A stretch of DNA of 64,000 nt, taken from positions 646,262,468-646,326,467 of the forward strand of contig NC_081409.1 of NCBI RefSeq assembly GCF_030272615.1, written 5' to 3'. The position numbers and the translations under genes were made by a program. Of this stretch, positions 33,045 to 44,113 are shown in pieces; the stretch's first letter is position 1, and every line of letters starts with the position of its first letter. Origin of the DNA: Cryptomeria japonica. Taxonomy: Eukaryota; Streptophyta; Pinopsida; Cupressales; Cupressaceae. A model generated the notes under the pieces. That model saw only the letters and a list, made by a program, of their open reading frames with translations, was not told the origin of the DNA and searched no databases.

Positions 33045-34748
33045 TGACATTGCAGCTCTGGCTAAACCCCAAACACATACTCCACATGCAAGCAATAATG
33101 ATAGGAAGTTCAGGAGAAAGTAATCAGCATCTAAAGACTTCCTGTCAAATTTGTGACACGAACAGAATAGAGAATAACAGAATTTGATAACAACAATGTA
33201 CTTAGCACCCAATTACAATGAGAACGGGAGTCATCAATAACAACCAACAATGCAAATGTGAACACCAAAAAGGATATCATCATTATTACTCAACATACGA
33301 AGGTGGCTACATAAAATAATAGATGTTTACAAACTAACTAACTGGCCAACATATGTTGGCCTGTAATGTCCCTTTTTCTAGGTGACATGAGATGAGCAAG
33401 GGTTGACCTACCATTCGAGTTCCCGTAGGTCAATGACATGGTTAGGGGACTCATTCTGAAGGTCATGGAGCTTTGTAAGGGCTCTGTGAGCCATTTTGGA
33501 CCTTAAGACGATAGTTCCTATTTTTTAGGGAGAACTGGCAGTTGACTGACTGACCACCTGGGGGACCAAGGAGTAAAGCAGGATCCTTTTGAGCAGTTAG
33601 GTGTTTGGAGAGAGGTTCCTACTTTTTAGGGTGATTCCCTACTTTTTAGGAGGTTGTGGCAGTTTCCATATTTGAGGTTCCACGGGACCATACCATGGTT
33701 TCAGTTTCAGGAAGATTGGGTGTGTTTCCTAGTTTCTAGGAGTATCCCTAGATTTTAGGGATGGGACTGCCAGTTGGCCCATCTTATCCGGCATTAGTCA
33801 TAAACAGGTGACAAAGTAAGATTCATGTTTGGTTGGTTATTTTGGGCTATTATTGGATTGATGGAAATATTTTAATATATTTAAATATTTCCTAAGTTAG
33901 CGATTAAATAAATTAAACTAAGGCTATGTATATAGCCATTTCGGAGTAATGAGGGGTTTGTGGCTTCATCTGGTTTGATATGCCTATGTGTTATAGCTCG
34001 TTGGAAAGGTCTTGAGCTTTGCTACATGATTCTCACCTCCTAGAGTCTTTTTGGATGCTTGAAGCTATTTATTCGCAATAAAGTGATATTTTTCTATAGT
34101 TTGACTCCATAAATGGGAAAGTGTCATTTTAATTATAAAGCGCAAGCTTTATTATTCTTTAGGGTTCGACTTGCAAAGGGAAAGGAGTTATAAGGAGATG
34201 AAAACCTAATTGATAGCATCTTTGATGATTTTGAAACTTGCGAATTTGGGAATTGCTTTGGAAGAGTGATTTTGGTCTAGGACGCAAACCCCAGGTCTGA
34301 GCTTGCTAGGACATAGCCTTCAGCAGGAGTTGACAGTGGATTTATCTAGGATTGCACAGAGATTGTCAGAGGTAGAAGACACATCTTCTTGTCCTGAAGA
34401 TTCAGCGTGCATATTGGGGGTTTCAACAAGGCGGCTGGTCTATTTCAACTAGCACGTGATTTGCAGCAGCTTCCACGCCTCCTTTGCAACCACACCATGT
34501 ATGTATGTTGGCTTGAAGGGTTCTATTCAGCTTATAAGGTCTTCCTTGTTCGTTGCCAGTAATATTCCTCCATCTGGCATCAATTCAGATTGAGAATAGC
34601 TCCAAATAAATGTATGGATTCTTGTTGAATACAAAACTAGGATATTTGCCTGGTATGATTTGCAGTATTTTCAGATTGCTTAAGTGTTCTTACATATGAA
34701 CATTGTTTACTGTTTTATTTCACAGTTGTTGCTATTTATCAATTATTT

Positions 34749-34756
34749 ACTTATAA
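34749..34756. other. hAT target site duplication ACTTATAA (left)
   Basis: Eight bases, the length made by hAT transposases; repeated exactly at 38198-38205. Confidence 0.93.
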
Positions 34757-34862
34757 CTAAGTTGCCGGTTCGGGTTCGGGTTCCGGTTCGGGTTCGAAGA
34801 ACCCGGTACGCCGGTATGGCAAAATTTTGAAAAGGGGTTTGGGTTCGTTTGGGTTCGTTAGT
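34757..34862. repeat. hAT left end, TIR and GGTTCG subterminal repeats
   Basis: Nine-base inverted terminus followed by at least five GGGTTCG/GGTTCGG motifs and an inverted copy (gaacccggtac). Confidence 0.85.
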
Positions 34863-34876
34863 ACAAAAACATGTAA

Positions 34877-34904
34877 ATTTATATATATATATATATATAT
34901 ATAT
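34877..34904. repeat. (TA)n microsatellite in hAT element
   Basis: Run of about 14 TA dinucleotides just inside the left subterminal repeats. Confidence 0.9.
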
Positions 34905-35102
34905 ATCAAAGCCTATAAGCATGAATTAAAATATGCATGTCACATAGCATCATATGAACAACAAAACAAACATAAACTTGTAATCATAGCATCATGATCA
35001 TACCATAATTGATAATAGCATCATATACATCAAGTTTAATATCAAAATGACAAAATATTCAAGTATCATTGTTTCAACTTTCAACAATATAAACTTAAAA
35101 GT

Positions 35103-37585
35103 TTAATCATCAAATGGATCATCTAATTCTTCATCCTCCTCCTCCTCCTCCTCCTCATCCTCATTGACATTGACATTACATGAGCCAATGCCACTTGCAC
35201 TTGCACTATAAGTTGGCTCAATTTCCGAGTCATCAAGTGTCAATGCAAGAAGCTGAGAACCAGGAGCATCCAAATCAGTATGCTCTGGCTCTATATCCCA
35301 CATCTTTGTTTCCCCTTGTGTGTAGTCATGTTGTTTGTGTGAAAGAAGACGTAGGTTGGAATGCACATATACTAAATTCTCCGCTCTTTTTGATAGCAGC
35401 CTATTGCGCTTTACTGAGTGGATGAAAGAGTATGTGCTCCAATTTCTTTCTGAAGCAGATGAACTAGCAACCTATGAAGACAAAGTAAACAATTAAAGTT
35501 ATACATTAATAAAAATAAAATTACTAGCAACCTATGAAGACAAAGTAAACTATAAATAAACTAAAACTTGTAAATTAAAAATTTTAATTAATTAAACTTA
35601 CTTGTGATAAAACTTTTATAGCGAGGGGTTGTAGGTGTTGGAAGCATGTGCCATGGAAGTACCACCAGCTATGAGCATCTTTCTTGGATCTATGACGAAG
35701 TGCATCAACACTTAGACCATTCCCATTTGCGAATTCTATGAACTCATTTGTAACAACATCTCGCAAATCATCATCGGGATATAGTCTAAGAAATGCTGCC
35801 TTATACCCATCAGATACTTCTAGATCTCTCCATGGTGGAATCCTTCCTGGTTTATCAAGAAACTGATTGCTATAGTACTTAGGTGTCAAGGCATAGGCAA
35901 GAAGGTGCAAAGGAGTTGTCATCTTATTCCACCTCTCTACAATAATTAATTCCAGTTCTTTGAAGAATTTCTCCTGAGGATCATTCTCTTTTTCATTTAT
36001 AGTGAACTTTATTTTTTCAAGCATTGAATCAATGCCATCATAAATCTCACCTATGCAAGGCCTATCCATGTCTGTATAGCGAATCATGCTCATGATGGGC
36101 TCAGTGATACTTAGGAGATATGTAACAAGATCCCACCATTTCTCATCCAATATTCTATCCCTAATTTTTCCTGCCCTCTCAGTGCTACTTTGCTTCCATA
36201 CAGTCCAATTGGTGCTGATCACCATATTGCATAGTGCCACTCTAACTTTCACAAGTCGTCTTAAGACGATTGTGTTTGATGCAAAACGGGTCTCAGCAAC
36301 CTATAACACAAATTAATGCCAAATTATTAAAAAATAAAGCCAAACTTTAAAGAAGAATACACAATATAGCTTACACAATGATATTATTAACATTGAAAAT
36401 TCAAAAAAATCAGAAAATGTAAAATTAAATTACTATTTCACTTACCTTCAATAGCTCCAAATTCGAATAGGTTCTAAAAATCCCTTGAGACATGTGGTGG
36501 TTTGTGATGAACATCTGGATGTCCTCAGCCTCTGCATACACATCTCTGATCCATTTTATTTTTTGCCCAATCCTTTGTAGCATAAGATTGAGTGAATGTA
36601 CCGCACAAGGTGTCCAAAAGATGTGATCATAGCGTTGCTCAACCAACAAACCAGCAGCTCTACAATTTTTTGCATTGTCCGTTATGACTTGGACAACATT
36701 GCGGGGTCCCACAGACTCAATGGCAGAGATGAGAATTTCTGCAATAAATTCGCCATCTTTTATTTGGCCCTCACAATCCACAGCTCTCAAAAACATTGCC
36801 CCTTTAGGGGACACCGCTATGACATTGATCAAGGGACGGTTTTTAGCATCTTTCCACCCATCTGAAACAATTGTTACACCTGTCTCAACCCACGAATCCC
36901 TTATGGGTTTCAATGCATCTTCAACCCTCTTCACCTCTTTCTCCAATAATGTTCCACGTACCTTCTCATAACCGGGGCCCTTATACCCTCTTGGTGCCTC
37001 ATTAACACTTTTTATCATTTGCTTCCAATATGGGGAGCGAACAACATTGAATGACAAACCATTTGCATAAATGCACCTTACTATATCTTGATCAGCATTG
37101 TCTCTACTCTCATTTTGGAATGCGGTTTCTAAAGGCCCTTTTGTTCTTTTACGTGTCAAGGGTGGTTCACTTTGAGGTTCATTTGTGGAAAAGAAGGGGT
37201 GGTCTTCTACTACAATACTGGGATTAGAAGGGCCTTGCATTCCCCTTGTTTTCTTTGATGCGGTTTGGTTCAATCTACGGGCTTCCCTCTCTTCTGCCGC
37301 CTCATGCTCCCTAATATATTTCATCACTATCTCATCTGGTATAGGTTTACCATTTTTGCCAGGGCATTTTTTGATGCCTCTTCCTTTTATTCCACACAAA
37401 TGGCCTACCACTCGATAATATGAACTATTACGTTCAATATCACATCCATGGCATTTCCAACGGAATCCCCCACCTCCCGGAAGTTGTTTTATAATGTCCA
37501 CATATTTCCATAAGGGAGAATTTGGATCATTTCTTTGTTTTGCAATTACTTGTTCATTGCCAATGGAGGAAGATGTAGATGCCAT
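35103..37585 (-). CDS. hAT transposase, BED-DUF659-hAT_C, three exons
   Basis: Exon 1 36446-37585 starts MASTSSSIGNEQ, 380 codons; exon 2 35602-36300, 233 codons; exon 3 35103-35471, 122 codons plus stop; about 735 residues. Both introns have GTAAGT donors and TTATAG or TTCATAG acceptors, phase 0. Exon 1 holds a BED finger (LWKYVDIIKQLPGG, CHGC, H and C ligands in VGHLCGIKGRGIKKC) and a DUF659-type core (TIVSDGWKDAKNRPLINVI, VVQVITDNAKNCRAAG, FWTPCAVHSLNLML). Exon 2 continues the catalytic fold (WWDLVTYLLSITEPI, HLLAYALTPKYYS, WWYFHGTCFQHLQPLAIKVL). Exon 3 is the dimerisation region (SASERNWSTYSFIHSVKRNR) and an acidic tail. It should cut and paste the element in the nucleus. The upstream in-frame Met at 37630 is less likely because MASTSS begins family-like sequence. 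No stop or frameshift seen; splicing is inferred. Confidence 0.9.
35463..35550. repeat. 60-bp tandem duplication over the intron 2 acceptor
   Basis: The 28 bases at 35463-35490 recur exactly at 35523-35550, so the minus strand has two identical acceptors. Using the upstream one adds GTTGCTAGT..., which reaches TAA within 11 codons; only the inner acceptor gives the dimerisation domain. Confidence 0.88.
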
Positions 37586-38008
37586 TCTAGTTCCTATGGC
37601 AAGAAATAAAATAAACATATTCAAAAACAAAAACTAAATAATGAAAAAAAATTCAAGTTTCATGTTTGACAATTTGTGAAACAAAAATAGTTGGAAAAAA
37701 ATGTTTAAAAACCTACCTCTTGCTGCCAATGGAAGCTTGAAAATGTATGGAAATGATGCTGCAACACTTGTTGAAGCTTCTAAAATCAGTCTTCAACTCC
37801 TCCTCTTTGATCTTGGAAGCCAAATTTTGTTCAACCTCTCTTCAACCTGCTCTCATAAAAAATTTGTTTGCAACACAAATGAGGTGAAATGTGTCAATAA
37901 GATGTTTTAGAAGTGTTTTTTAGGTTATAATTTTCGCTTTTTTAAAGGCGGAATTGAAAAAAAAAAAAAATTTGGTTTGTTTTTTAACTTATTGGGCCGC
38001 CCAGCCAC

Positions 38009-38197
38009 GCGGGTTCAACTGGGTCCGCCCGGGTTCGACTGGGTTCGACCCCGGGTTCGACTGGGTTCGACCCGAGTCGAACCCACCCTGGGTTTTACGA
38101 ACCCTGGTCGAACCCAGGTCGAACCGGACCCGTACCACGGACCCGGTCGAACCCAGACCCGTACCAGGGCTTCCCAGGGGCGAACCCTGCAACTTAG
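38009..38197. repeat. hAT right end, CGAACCC subterminal repeats and TIR
   Basis: At least ten gggttcgac/gtcgaaccc motifs in both orientations, then GGCGAACCCTGCAACTTAG at the tip. Open frames here in both strands arise from the repeat and are not genes. Confidence 0.87.
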
Positions 38198-38205
38198 ACT
38201 TATAA
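38198..38205. other. hAT target site duplication ACTTATAA (right)
   Basis: Exact match to 34749-34756. Confidence 0.93.
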
Positions 38206-39048
38206 CATCAAAACCCAAAAAGAAACAATCCCTTTCTGCAACTTCTGTCTATTCTATAAGATCACCGGAAAATTACAAAAATATAGTATGTTTAATTAAG
38301 AATTTACAGCAGCAACAAGAAAAGGATCCATTTGGGATCTTTCATGGCCGACTTCTCCTCTGCAACTCAATAACCATCTGCACTTCGTTTTTGCCTCCAC
38401 GTGCTCCTTTCATCGACTCAACATCCTTACAGCTCTACATGTTATAGTTTCCCAGCGCATTACTTTGTGCAACGATTGCTATTTTCTCCTCCCTTTATGA
38501 ACCCAAGTATCTGGTCGTCTTACTCCGCACACAAATCAACTATCTTCCCTAACCACGACCTTTCCCCTCTGTTTGCTACACAAACTCAATCTGCTTCCAC
38601 ATGTTATTTCTTTGTTGCTATTTATCCAAATTGGGACTCTCTGGTTCTGTCCGATTTTCAACCCACACTTTGATTCCTTACGCTTAGGTTTCTGAAGGTC
38701 AGCCTATCGGCCTTTCCATCTAACACCTCTTCACACTAACTGTTGAATCCCCTCTTGTATTGTTGGTTCTGGCCTTTTCCATTCCAATCGAATCGCCTTC
38801 CCTTCACCTATCAGCCTTCTTCCTTTCGGGACCAATCCTAATTGGGCTATTTCCAATCTTCAGCGTTTTTACCTAGTTTTCAGTTTCTTCCAAACCGCCT
38901 GACTCCTCCTGACCGTTTCATTACCCTTTTGTAACTGATTTTTTTCATCACTCATTAATCATTCATATTTAGTTCAACCTCCTGTTGATGTGGCGACAGG
39001 ATCTGTGATCAATCTATTAGAAAATTCTAGTGCGATGCTCCCGCATCA

Positions 39049-40115
39049 AACTCCCCAAGGATCAAAAGATCATGTGCTCCTATGCCTGGGCGATTAATCA
39101 ACAATTGCTTCTATACGTTTTCTTTCGTTTCTACCACAGTCACTCGAGAATCCATATTACACTTCTCCAATGGAGTTGCTTACCACATGTTTCCTTGTTG
39201 TTTACCATATTCGTACAATATTTTCTTTGCAACCATTCAACAACATAAATGATAATGTGGGAATCTATGATCCCCATGTCTTCAAACTCACACACCCCTT
39301 TTGCTCACACTCCATTATTCACAATATCTTTTACAATTGTTCTGTCTACCTCCTTGTCTACGCCCACAAGGAATTCTTGACCATGAGCTGTAACCTTCCA
39401 CTTCATATCCTTCTCTACATAGGTCTTCATTTCTGCTAACTTTTTCAACCATCCTTGTGCTAGAAATAAATCTTTTGTTTTGCTATTCTTTTCCATCTTA
39501 CCTATTGGTCTATCAACTACAACAGATTAATTCGCAGCCTTATGTAAATCTGCCTTAACCAAACTATTTTGGACTTCTTATTTTCATCATACCTCCCAAT
39601 GTCTACACCACACTTATGCCCAAACTCTTCATCTTTCTTCGTAGTTCAAGAGTGTACCACAACATCGTTATAGAAGTCATTCAGATTTACCACTACCTAT
39701 ATTGTTGTCTTTGTTTGTCTTTTTTGTTTAATTAGCCTTATAATAGGCCACATAACTTTTCTTTTAATTGTCAAATGTCATCTTTGCTATTGCATCTTAT
39801 TTCTTTTGTCCAATTCTTCGAAGTCTTTTTGCATCTCTAGTCTTATTCATTCCAACTCTTGCTTTATTTCTCTAATCTCTTTTTGTCTCATATCTTCTTC
39901 TTTCCTCTTTCTTCTTCCATGAATCCTCACCTCGCAAATAATCTCTCAAAAGGTACATTCCCTCAATACAGTCTCTCACACTCTGCTTCATCTTGTCCTT
40001 GCCTCACCTAGGTGTCTCCTCCCTTATCTACCTAGTCTCTTGGCAACCAACAACTAGGTTGTCCTCTCAGCCTGCACAATCACAAACACAAAACTATCTT
40101 GCCCAGACCGTCTAA
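39049..40115 (-). pseudogene. Short interior with gag-like remnant
   Basis: The minus strand gives broken, charged, coiled-coil-like readings: from about 39940 Glu/Lys/Arg-rich peptide rich in EEERG/KK, and at 39305-39496 LFLAQGWLKKLAEMKTYVEK. Several stops. Position after the primer site fits gag, but no zinc knuckle or UBN2 motif is seen. The purine-rich CCTTGGGGAGTT (minus, about 39049-39060) precedes the 3' LTR. Confidence 0.4.
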
Positions 40116-40127
40116 GCTCTGATACCA
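40116..40127 (-). other. Primer-binding site
   Basis: Minus strand TGGTATCAGAGC, a perfect match to the initiator Met-tRNA primer site, two bases from the LTR. Confidence 0.92.
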
Positions 40128-40185
40128 CTTGACGTAGCAGCTTTGGCTAAACCCCAAACACATACTCCACATGTAGGCAATAATG

Positions 40186-42093
40186 TGTAATATCCCAGTA
40201 ATTTTTTTTTAATTTTTTAACAATAAGAGATGCAAGCAACACCACAACCCGTTAAGGTTAGAGAAATAATCCAAACTGCTGAAAGGGAACCCTTCCACCT
40301 TTTGTTCACCGAGAGCCCAGTCTGGGAGGATGAGAGCATACGGTGTTTGGGGATTGTTAGCACCAATAATCAAACTGAAAATTACAATGCCTGGCCGGCA
40401 AGCCAGCCCCTTCTGCTTATTCAGCAGGATAGAAACTAAACTCTCGGCGGTAAACCAGCCAAGGGAAAATGACAAGAAACTGAAATTCAATCACTCTACC
40501 GCATATTTCAGCAGGAGGACATTACATTAAACTATCACTCTACCGCATATTTCAGCGGGAGGACAATTGCATTAAACTTATCACTCGACCACTTATTCAG
40601 TGGGAGGACTGAGTACATAAACTGAATTTGAAGTAAGAAGGCGGCTAAGCCAGCCTCTTCCACTTATGCAGTGGGAATTACAAAATAAGGACAACAAGAA
40701 TGATTGATCAGTACTACTGAAACAACCTTACAAAAATAGAGATGAAAGAAGCAAAGTAATGCAGATTTCTACAACAAGAATATAATTTTCTGTTACAATC
40801 AATCTACAGGCTGAAAGAACAAATCAGCAGCCCATGGAAACACCCAAATGCTCATAACTCCCTCATTTTACATCCAAATCAACTCAAGCCAATCCCAAAC
40901 CCACCATATTTCACTCACAACAGCAACCAATCAAAACCACAACCCAAACAACCCAATAACTATTTGGCACGCATCCCAATGCAAGCACAAAACCCAACAC
41001 TAGACCTAGGAAGTTTGATTTTGTCTAGAAAAATCATTGTTGAATTAAACTTGCTGAAAACTTACACAATGTATCGCCATGGCTAGGAAGGAAGGATGAG
41101 CCGGTACCTAGAATGATGGAATCGCTTGGTCAAGAGGTGTGAGCAAATTACACTTTCAGCAGTCTTGCGACCAGCAACCAAAAAACTCTCCAATCTCACA
41201 TAGAACACTCCACAATCTGCAACTCACTCACCAATAGCACTCGGAATACATGGACACAGCTAGGTACTATCTTGCAAGTACGAAACTGAGACTTAGCTAG
41301 GAAGCCACACTTCGAAGCTCAGATTTTTAGTCGCCAAACCGGCAACATAACGATGCAATTTTCATAGATTCCTCAAATGAGAGCCCAAGGCTCTTATTTA
41401 TAACTCTTCAACAACCAAATTCAAATGCAAATTCGTCTAAACTCCACTTCTTCATTTGCATTTCATTTCACCCAAGTGTAGTGCCACTTTTCATAAGTCA
41501 AACCTCACGCCAAAAGGGAAAGGACCCACGTTAATCACTTGGCAAATAATGGAGATGCAATATAACATAATATTCCTCTAAAATATTTCGACATCCCATA
41601 GTACACATGAGTTTCGCCAGATACTTAGGATAAAATAGGCATTAATCCCAAATTTAATAAATCAGTAGCAAATAATCAGATTAATTAAATATTAAACCTT
41701 AGGATAAGGAAATAATATTTAATTATGTCGCATATGACTCCCGTACTAATTATTATCACAACTAGGATGAAACTAAGCCAGGACGACCACAGAATTGCTG
41801 CAGAATCAGAACCCTGTCTACTGCCAAAAATAGAATTGTGCCACACTGCCAGTTACTAAAAATAGTAAGTCAAGAACTAATGCTCAGAAAAGCATGATCT
41901 TCACGTCCAGAGGCAAAGCATGGAGAGCTCAGTAGGACAGTAACACCAGAATGGCCATTCTCTAACTTACTAAAAATAGTAAGTCCTTGTTTCATTAATG
42001 TTGGACCCTCATTCTTCATTCCACCTAGCCTACGGGTCTCAAGAATAGGCTAATGGATGATTGGAAGGTCATCAATGAGAAGGGGACATTACA
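40186..42093. mobile_element. Solo LTR, TSD TAATG
   Basis: Starts TGTAATATCCC and ends GGGGACATTACA (inverted TGTAAT/ATTACA ends), 1908 bp, with TAATG at 40181-40185 and 42094-42098. No coding domains; probably a Ty3/gypsy LTR by its terminal sequence (inference). Contains three 46-bp tandem units. Confidence 0.88.
40486..40622. repeat. 46-bp tandem repeat in solo LTR (3 units)
   Basis: Units run tcactctaccgcatatttca to gaggac...attaaac, about 46 bp each, the third more divergent. Shorter variants of the cagc(a/g)gga phrase occur before and after. Confidence 0.8.
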
Positions 42094-43057
42094 TAATGAT
42101 AGGAAATTCAGGAGAAAACAATCAGCATCTACAGACTTCCTATCAGAATTGTGATAGGAACAAAATAGAGAATAATAGAATTCGATAACAGCAATGTACT
42201 TAGCACCCAATTACAATGAGAACGAGAGTCATCAATAACAACCAAAAATGCAAATGTGAACACCAAAAAAGTTATCATTTTTATTACTCAGTCTGCGAAG
42301 GTGGCTACATAAAATAATAGATGTTTACAAACAAACTAACATGCCATACATCTGTTGGCCAACTTCCCCTCTGCAATTTAATAACCATCCGCACTTCGTT
42401 TATGCCTCCACGTGCTCCTTTCATTGGCTCAGCATCCTTATGGCTCTACTTATTATAGTTTCCCAATGCATTAGTTCATACAACATTTTCTATTTTCTCC
42501 TCCCTTTATGAACTTGAATATCTAGTCCCCTTACTTCGCACACAAATCAACTATCTTCCCTGACCATGACCTTTCCCCTCTATTTGCTACACAAACTGGA
42601 TCTGCTTCCACACGTTATTCCTTCATTGCTATTCATCCAAATCAGCACTCTCTGGTTCTGCCCGATTTTCAACCCAAACTCTCATTCCTTACGCTTAGGT
42701 TTCTGAAGGTCGGCCTATCGGCCTTTCCATCTAACGCCTCTTCACACTAAATGTCTAATCCCCTCTTGTACTACCAGTTCTGGCCTTTTCCATTCCAATC
42801 GAATCACCTTCCCTTCACCTATCGGTCTTCTTCCTTTCGGCACCCATCCTAATCGGGTCAATTCCAATCTTTAGCGTTTTTACCTAATTTTTTAGTTTCT
42901 TCCAAACCGCCTGACTCCTAACCATTTCATTACTCTTTTGTAACTGATTCTTTTCATCACTCTTTAATCATTCATATTTAGTTCAACGTCCTACTGATGT
43001 GGCGATAGGATCAGTGATCAATCAGTTAGAAAATTCTAGCTTGATGCTCCTACATCA

Positions 43058-43062
43058 ATAAC
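43058..43062. other. Target site duplication ATAAC (right)
   Basis: Matches 33040-33044. Confidence 0.9.
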
Positions 43063-44113
43063 TATGCTCTAATGGCTGCCCTTTGGTTTTTTGAACATCA
43101 GTACTCAGAAAATTAATGATTTCATAAACAAATGATGCACAAAAACCTGATTTTGAGATGTCGTTTGGAATAGGGATGCCCAACAATGAAGTCTGATTTT
43201 TATTAGGAGTTTTATGATCCTTTAGATACCAAATCGTCACCCCAACTAAAGGTCATCTCCTGCCCTTAGTTTGCAGATGCAATATTAAATAAATATCGTA
43301 GTTTCCAAGCTCTAATGAATAATGGAAATGATCGCCATGGCAAGATGAATGGATCCAACAATTACCCACAAAATTCTACCTCTTCAATCACAAGGAATGA
43401 ACAAAAATATGAGGTTCAATCGGTCTGGTTGACCTTCATGGTAGACCTGGTATGTGACCGAATCTCCTCCAAATCTTCTCAAAATCACCTTCAATAGCTC
43501 CTAAAAGAGTTCGCCTATCTTCTCCATAATGAGCAGATATTAAATTGGCATCAATACATCCTTAAGCTGAAGTCTTTTCCCCAAAATCATTGAAGACACC
43601 TAATGCCAAAATGTCTTCAATTCGAACCCAAACAAAATCAACCCTTGGCAACCAATGAAGCTCAAATAGAAAGACTGGAATGTCTTCCTCTCAACTGCAA
43701 CCCTTCGGAGGAAGCTTTCACCATCTCATTTATGCTATCAATGGGAGTTTTCATTACCAAAGACAAATTGATCATCCGCAGTAACCTTCAGCTCCACAAG
43801 TTAGTCACAAAGAAGAGATATCAAACAACTGATGCCCAACAATGAGGCTGTATCCTCTATTTATTCTTTCCCCTCAAGAGGTCAGCCTCCTTCTAGAAGA
43901 AATAAAATAATATTTAATTGATCTTTCTAGAAGAGTCCCCTGGATCTACAATGTTGTAGTACTTTCAAACTAAGGACCAAATTGTAAATATTCTTTCCAA
44001 GTCCTTGATTCTTTAAAAATTTATAAATTTTTGGGATAAGCTTGGTGTCATTATTGACCATTAAGGGAGGATATTAAATTAATAAGGTGATATTGAGTTA
44101 TAATTGTCAATTA
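43063..44113. other. No gene recognised
   Basis: Several frames of 60-80 codons (43055-43240 minus, 43315-43497 and 43603-43845 plus) but no recognisable motif or conserved partner in the window. Possibly the other half of whatever lies at 32282-33039, since the two were contiguous before the 33045-43057 insertion. Confidence 0.4.

Larger units (their letters stand above)
34757..38197 (-). mobile_element. hAT DNA transposon, apparently complete
   Basis: 3441 bp with perfect 8-bp duplications. Ends are inverted: left CTAAGTTGCCGGTTCGGG, right (reverse strand) CTAAGTTGCAGGGTTCGCC, nine perfect bases followed by GGTTCG matches. Both subterminal regions are packed with GGGTTCG or CGAACCC motifs (34767-34862 and 38009-38185), the expected transposase-binding repeats. 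The interior encodes one three-exon transposase on the minus strand. Sits in a solo LTR, which sits in an LTR of the 33045-43057 element, so it is the latest arrival. Confidence 0.93.
33362..38344. mobile_element. Solo LTR (TSD TGGCC) carrying a hAT element
   Basis: Starts TGTAATGTCCC and ends GATCTTTCA, flanked by TGGCC at 33357-33361 and 38345-38349. The partner LTR shows the uninterrupted site (ctgttggccaacttcccctc at 42350). Without the hAT insert it is about 1.53 kb. The TGTAATGTCC start resembles the LTRs at 40186 and near 59244. No internal region, so a solo LTR. Confidence 0.85.
33045..39048 (-). repeat. 3' LTR of the nested element, split
   Basis: Plus orientation TGACATTGCAGC to CTCCCGCATCA. 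Pieces 33045-33361 and 38350-39048 match 42099-42362 and 42363-43057 of the partner along their length. The small frames at 38401-38673 and 39030-39248 are LTR sequence. Confidence 0.88.
33045..43057 (-). mobile_element. Non-autonomous LTR element with nested insertions in both LTRs
   Basis: Flanked by ATAAC. After removing nested insertions, the LTRs are 1016 bp (33045-33361 plus 38350-39048) and 1015 bp (40130-40185 plus 42099-43057). The interior is only about 1.08 kb (39049-40129). It has a primer site on the minus strand and a purine tract, but no protease, integrase or RT. This is the form of a non-autonomous LTR derivative. Left LTR carries a solo LTR with a hAT element inside it; right LTR carries another solo LTR. 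Confidence 0.9.
40130..43057 (-). repeat. 5' LTR of the nested element, split
   Basis: Plus orientation TGACGTAGCAGC to CTCCTACATCA, pieces 40130-40185 and 42099-43057. Divergence from the partner is around 10% by eye, so the element is old. Confidence 0.88.

Noticed and set aside
34757-34766. CAGGG-type termini for the hAT element at the GGTTCG motifs
   Set aside because: Exact 8-bp ACTTATAA duplications place the ends further out, at CTAAGTTGC on both sides.
37954-38447. Open frames with repeated Pro-Gly-Phe-Asp-Trp or Arg-Thr-Gln peptides on both strands
   Set aside because: They are translations of the hAT subterminal GGGTTCG repeats and run into the LTR.
43063-43845. A host gene in the spacer right of the nested element
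   Set aside because: Several short frames, but none shows a known domain or joins into a longer reading.
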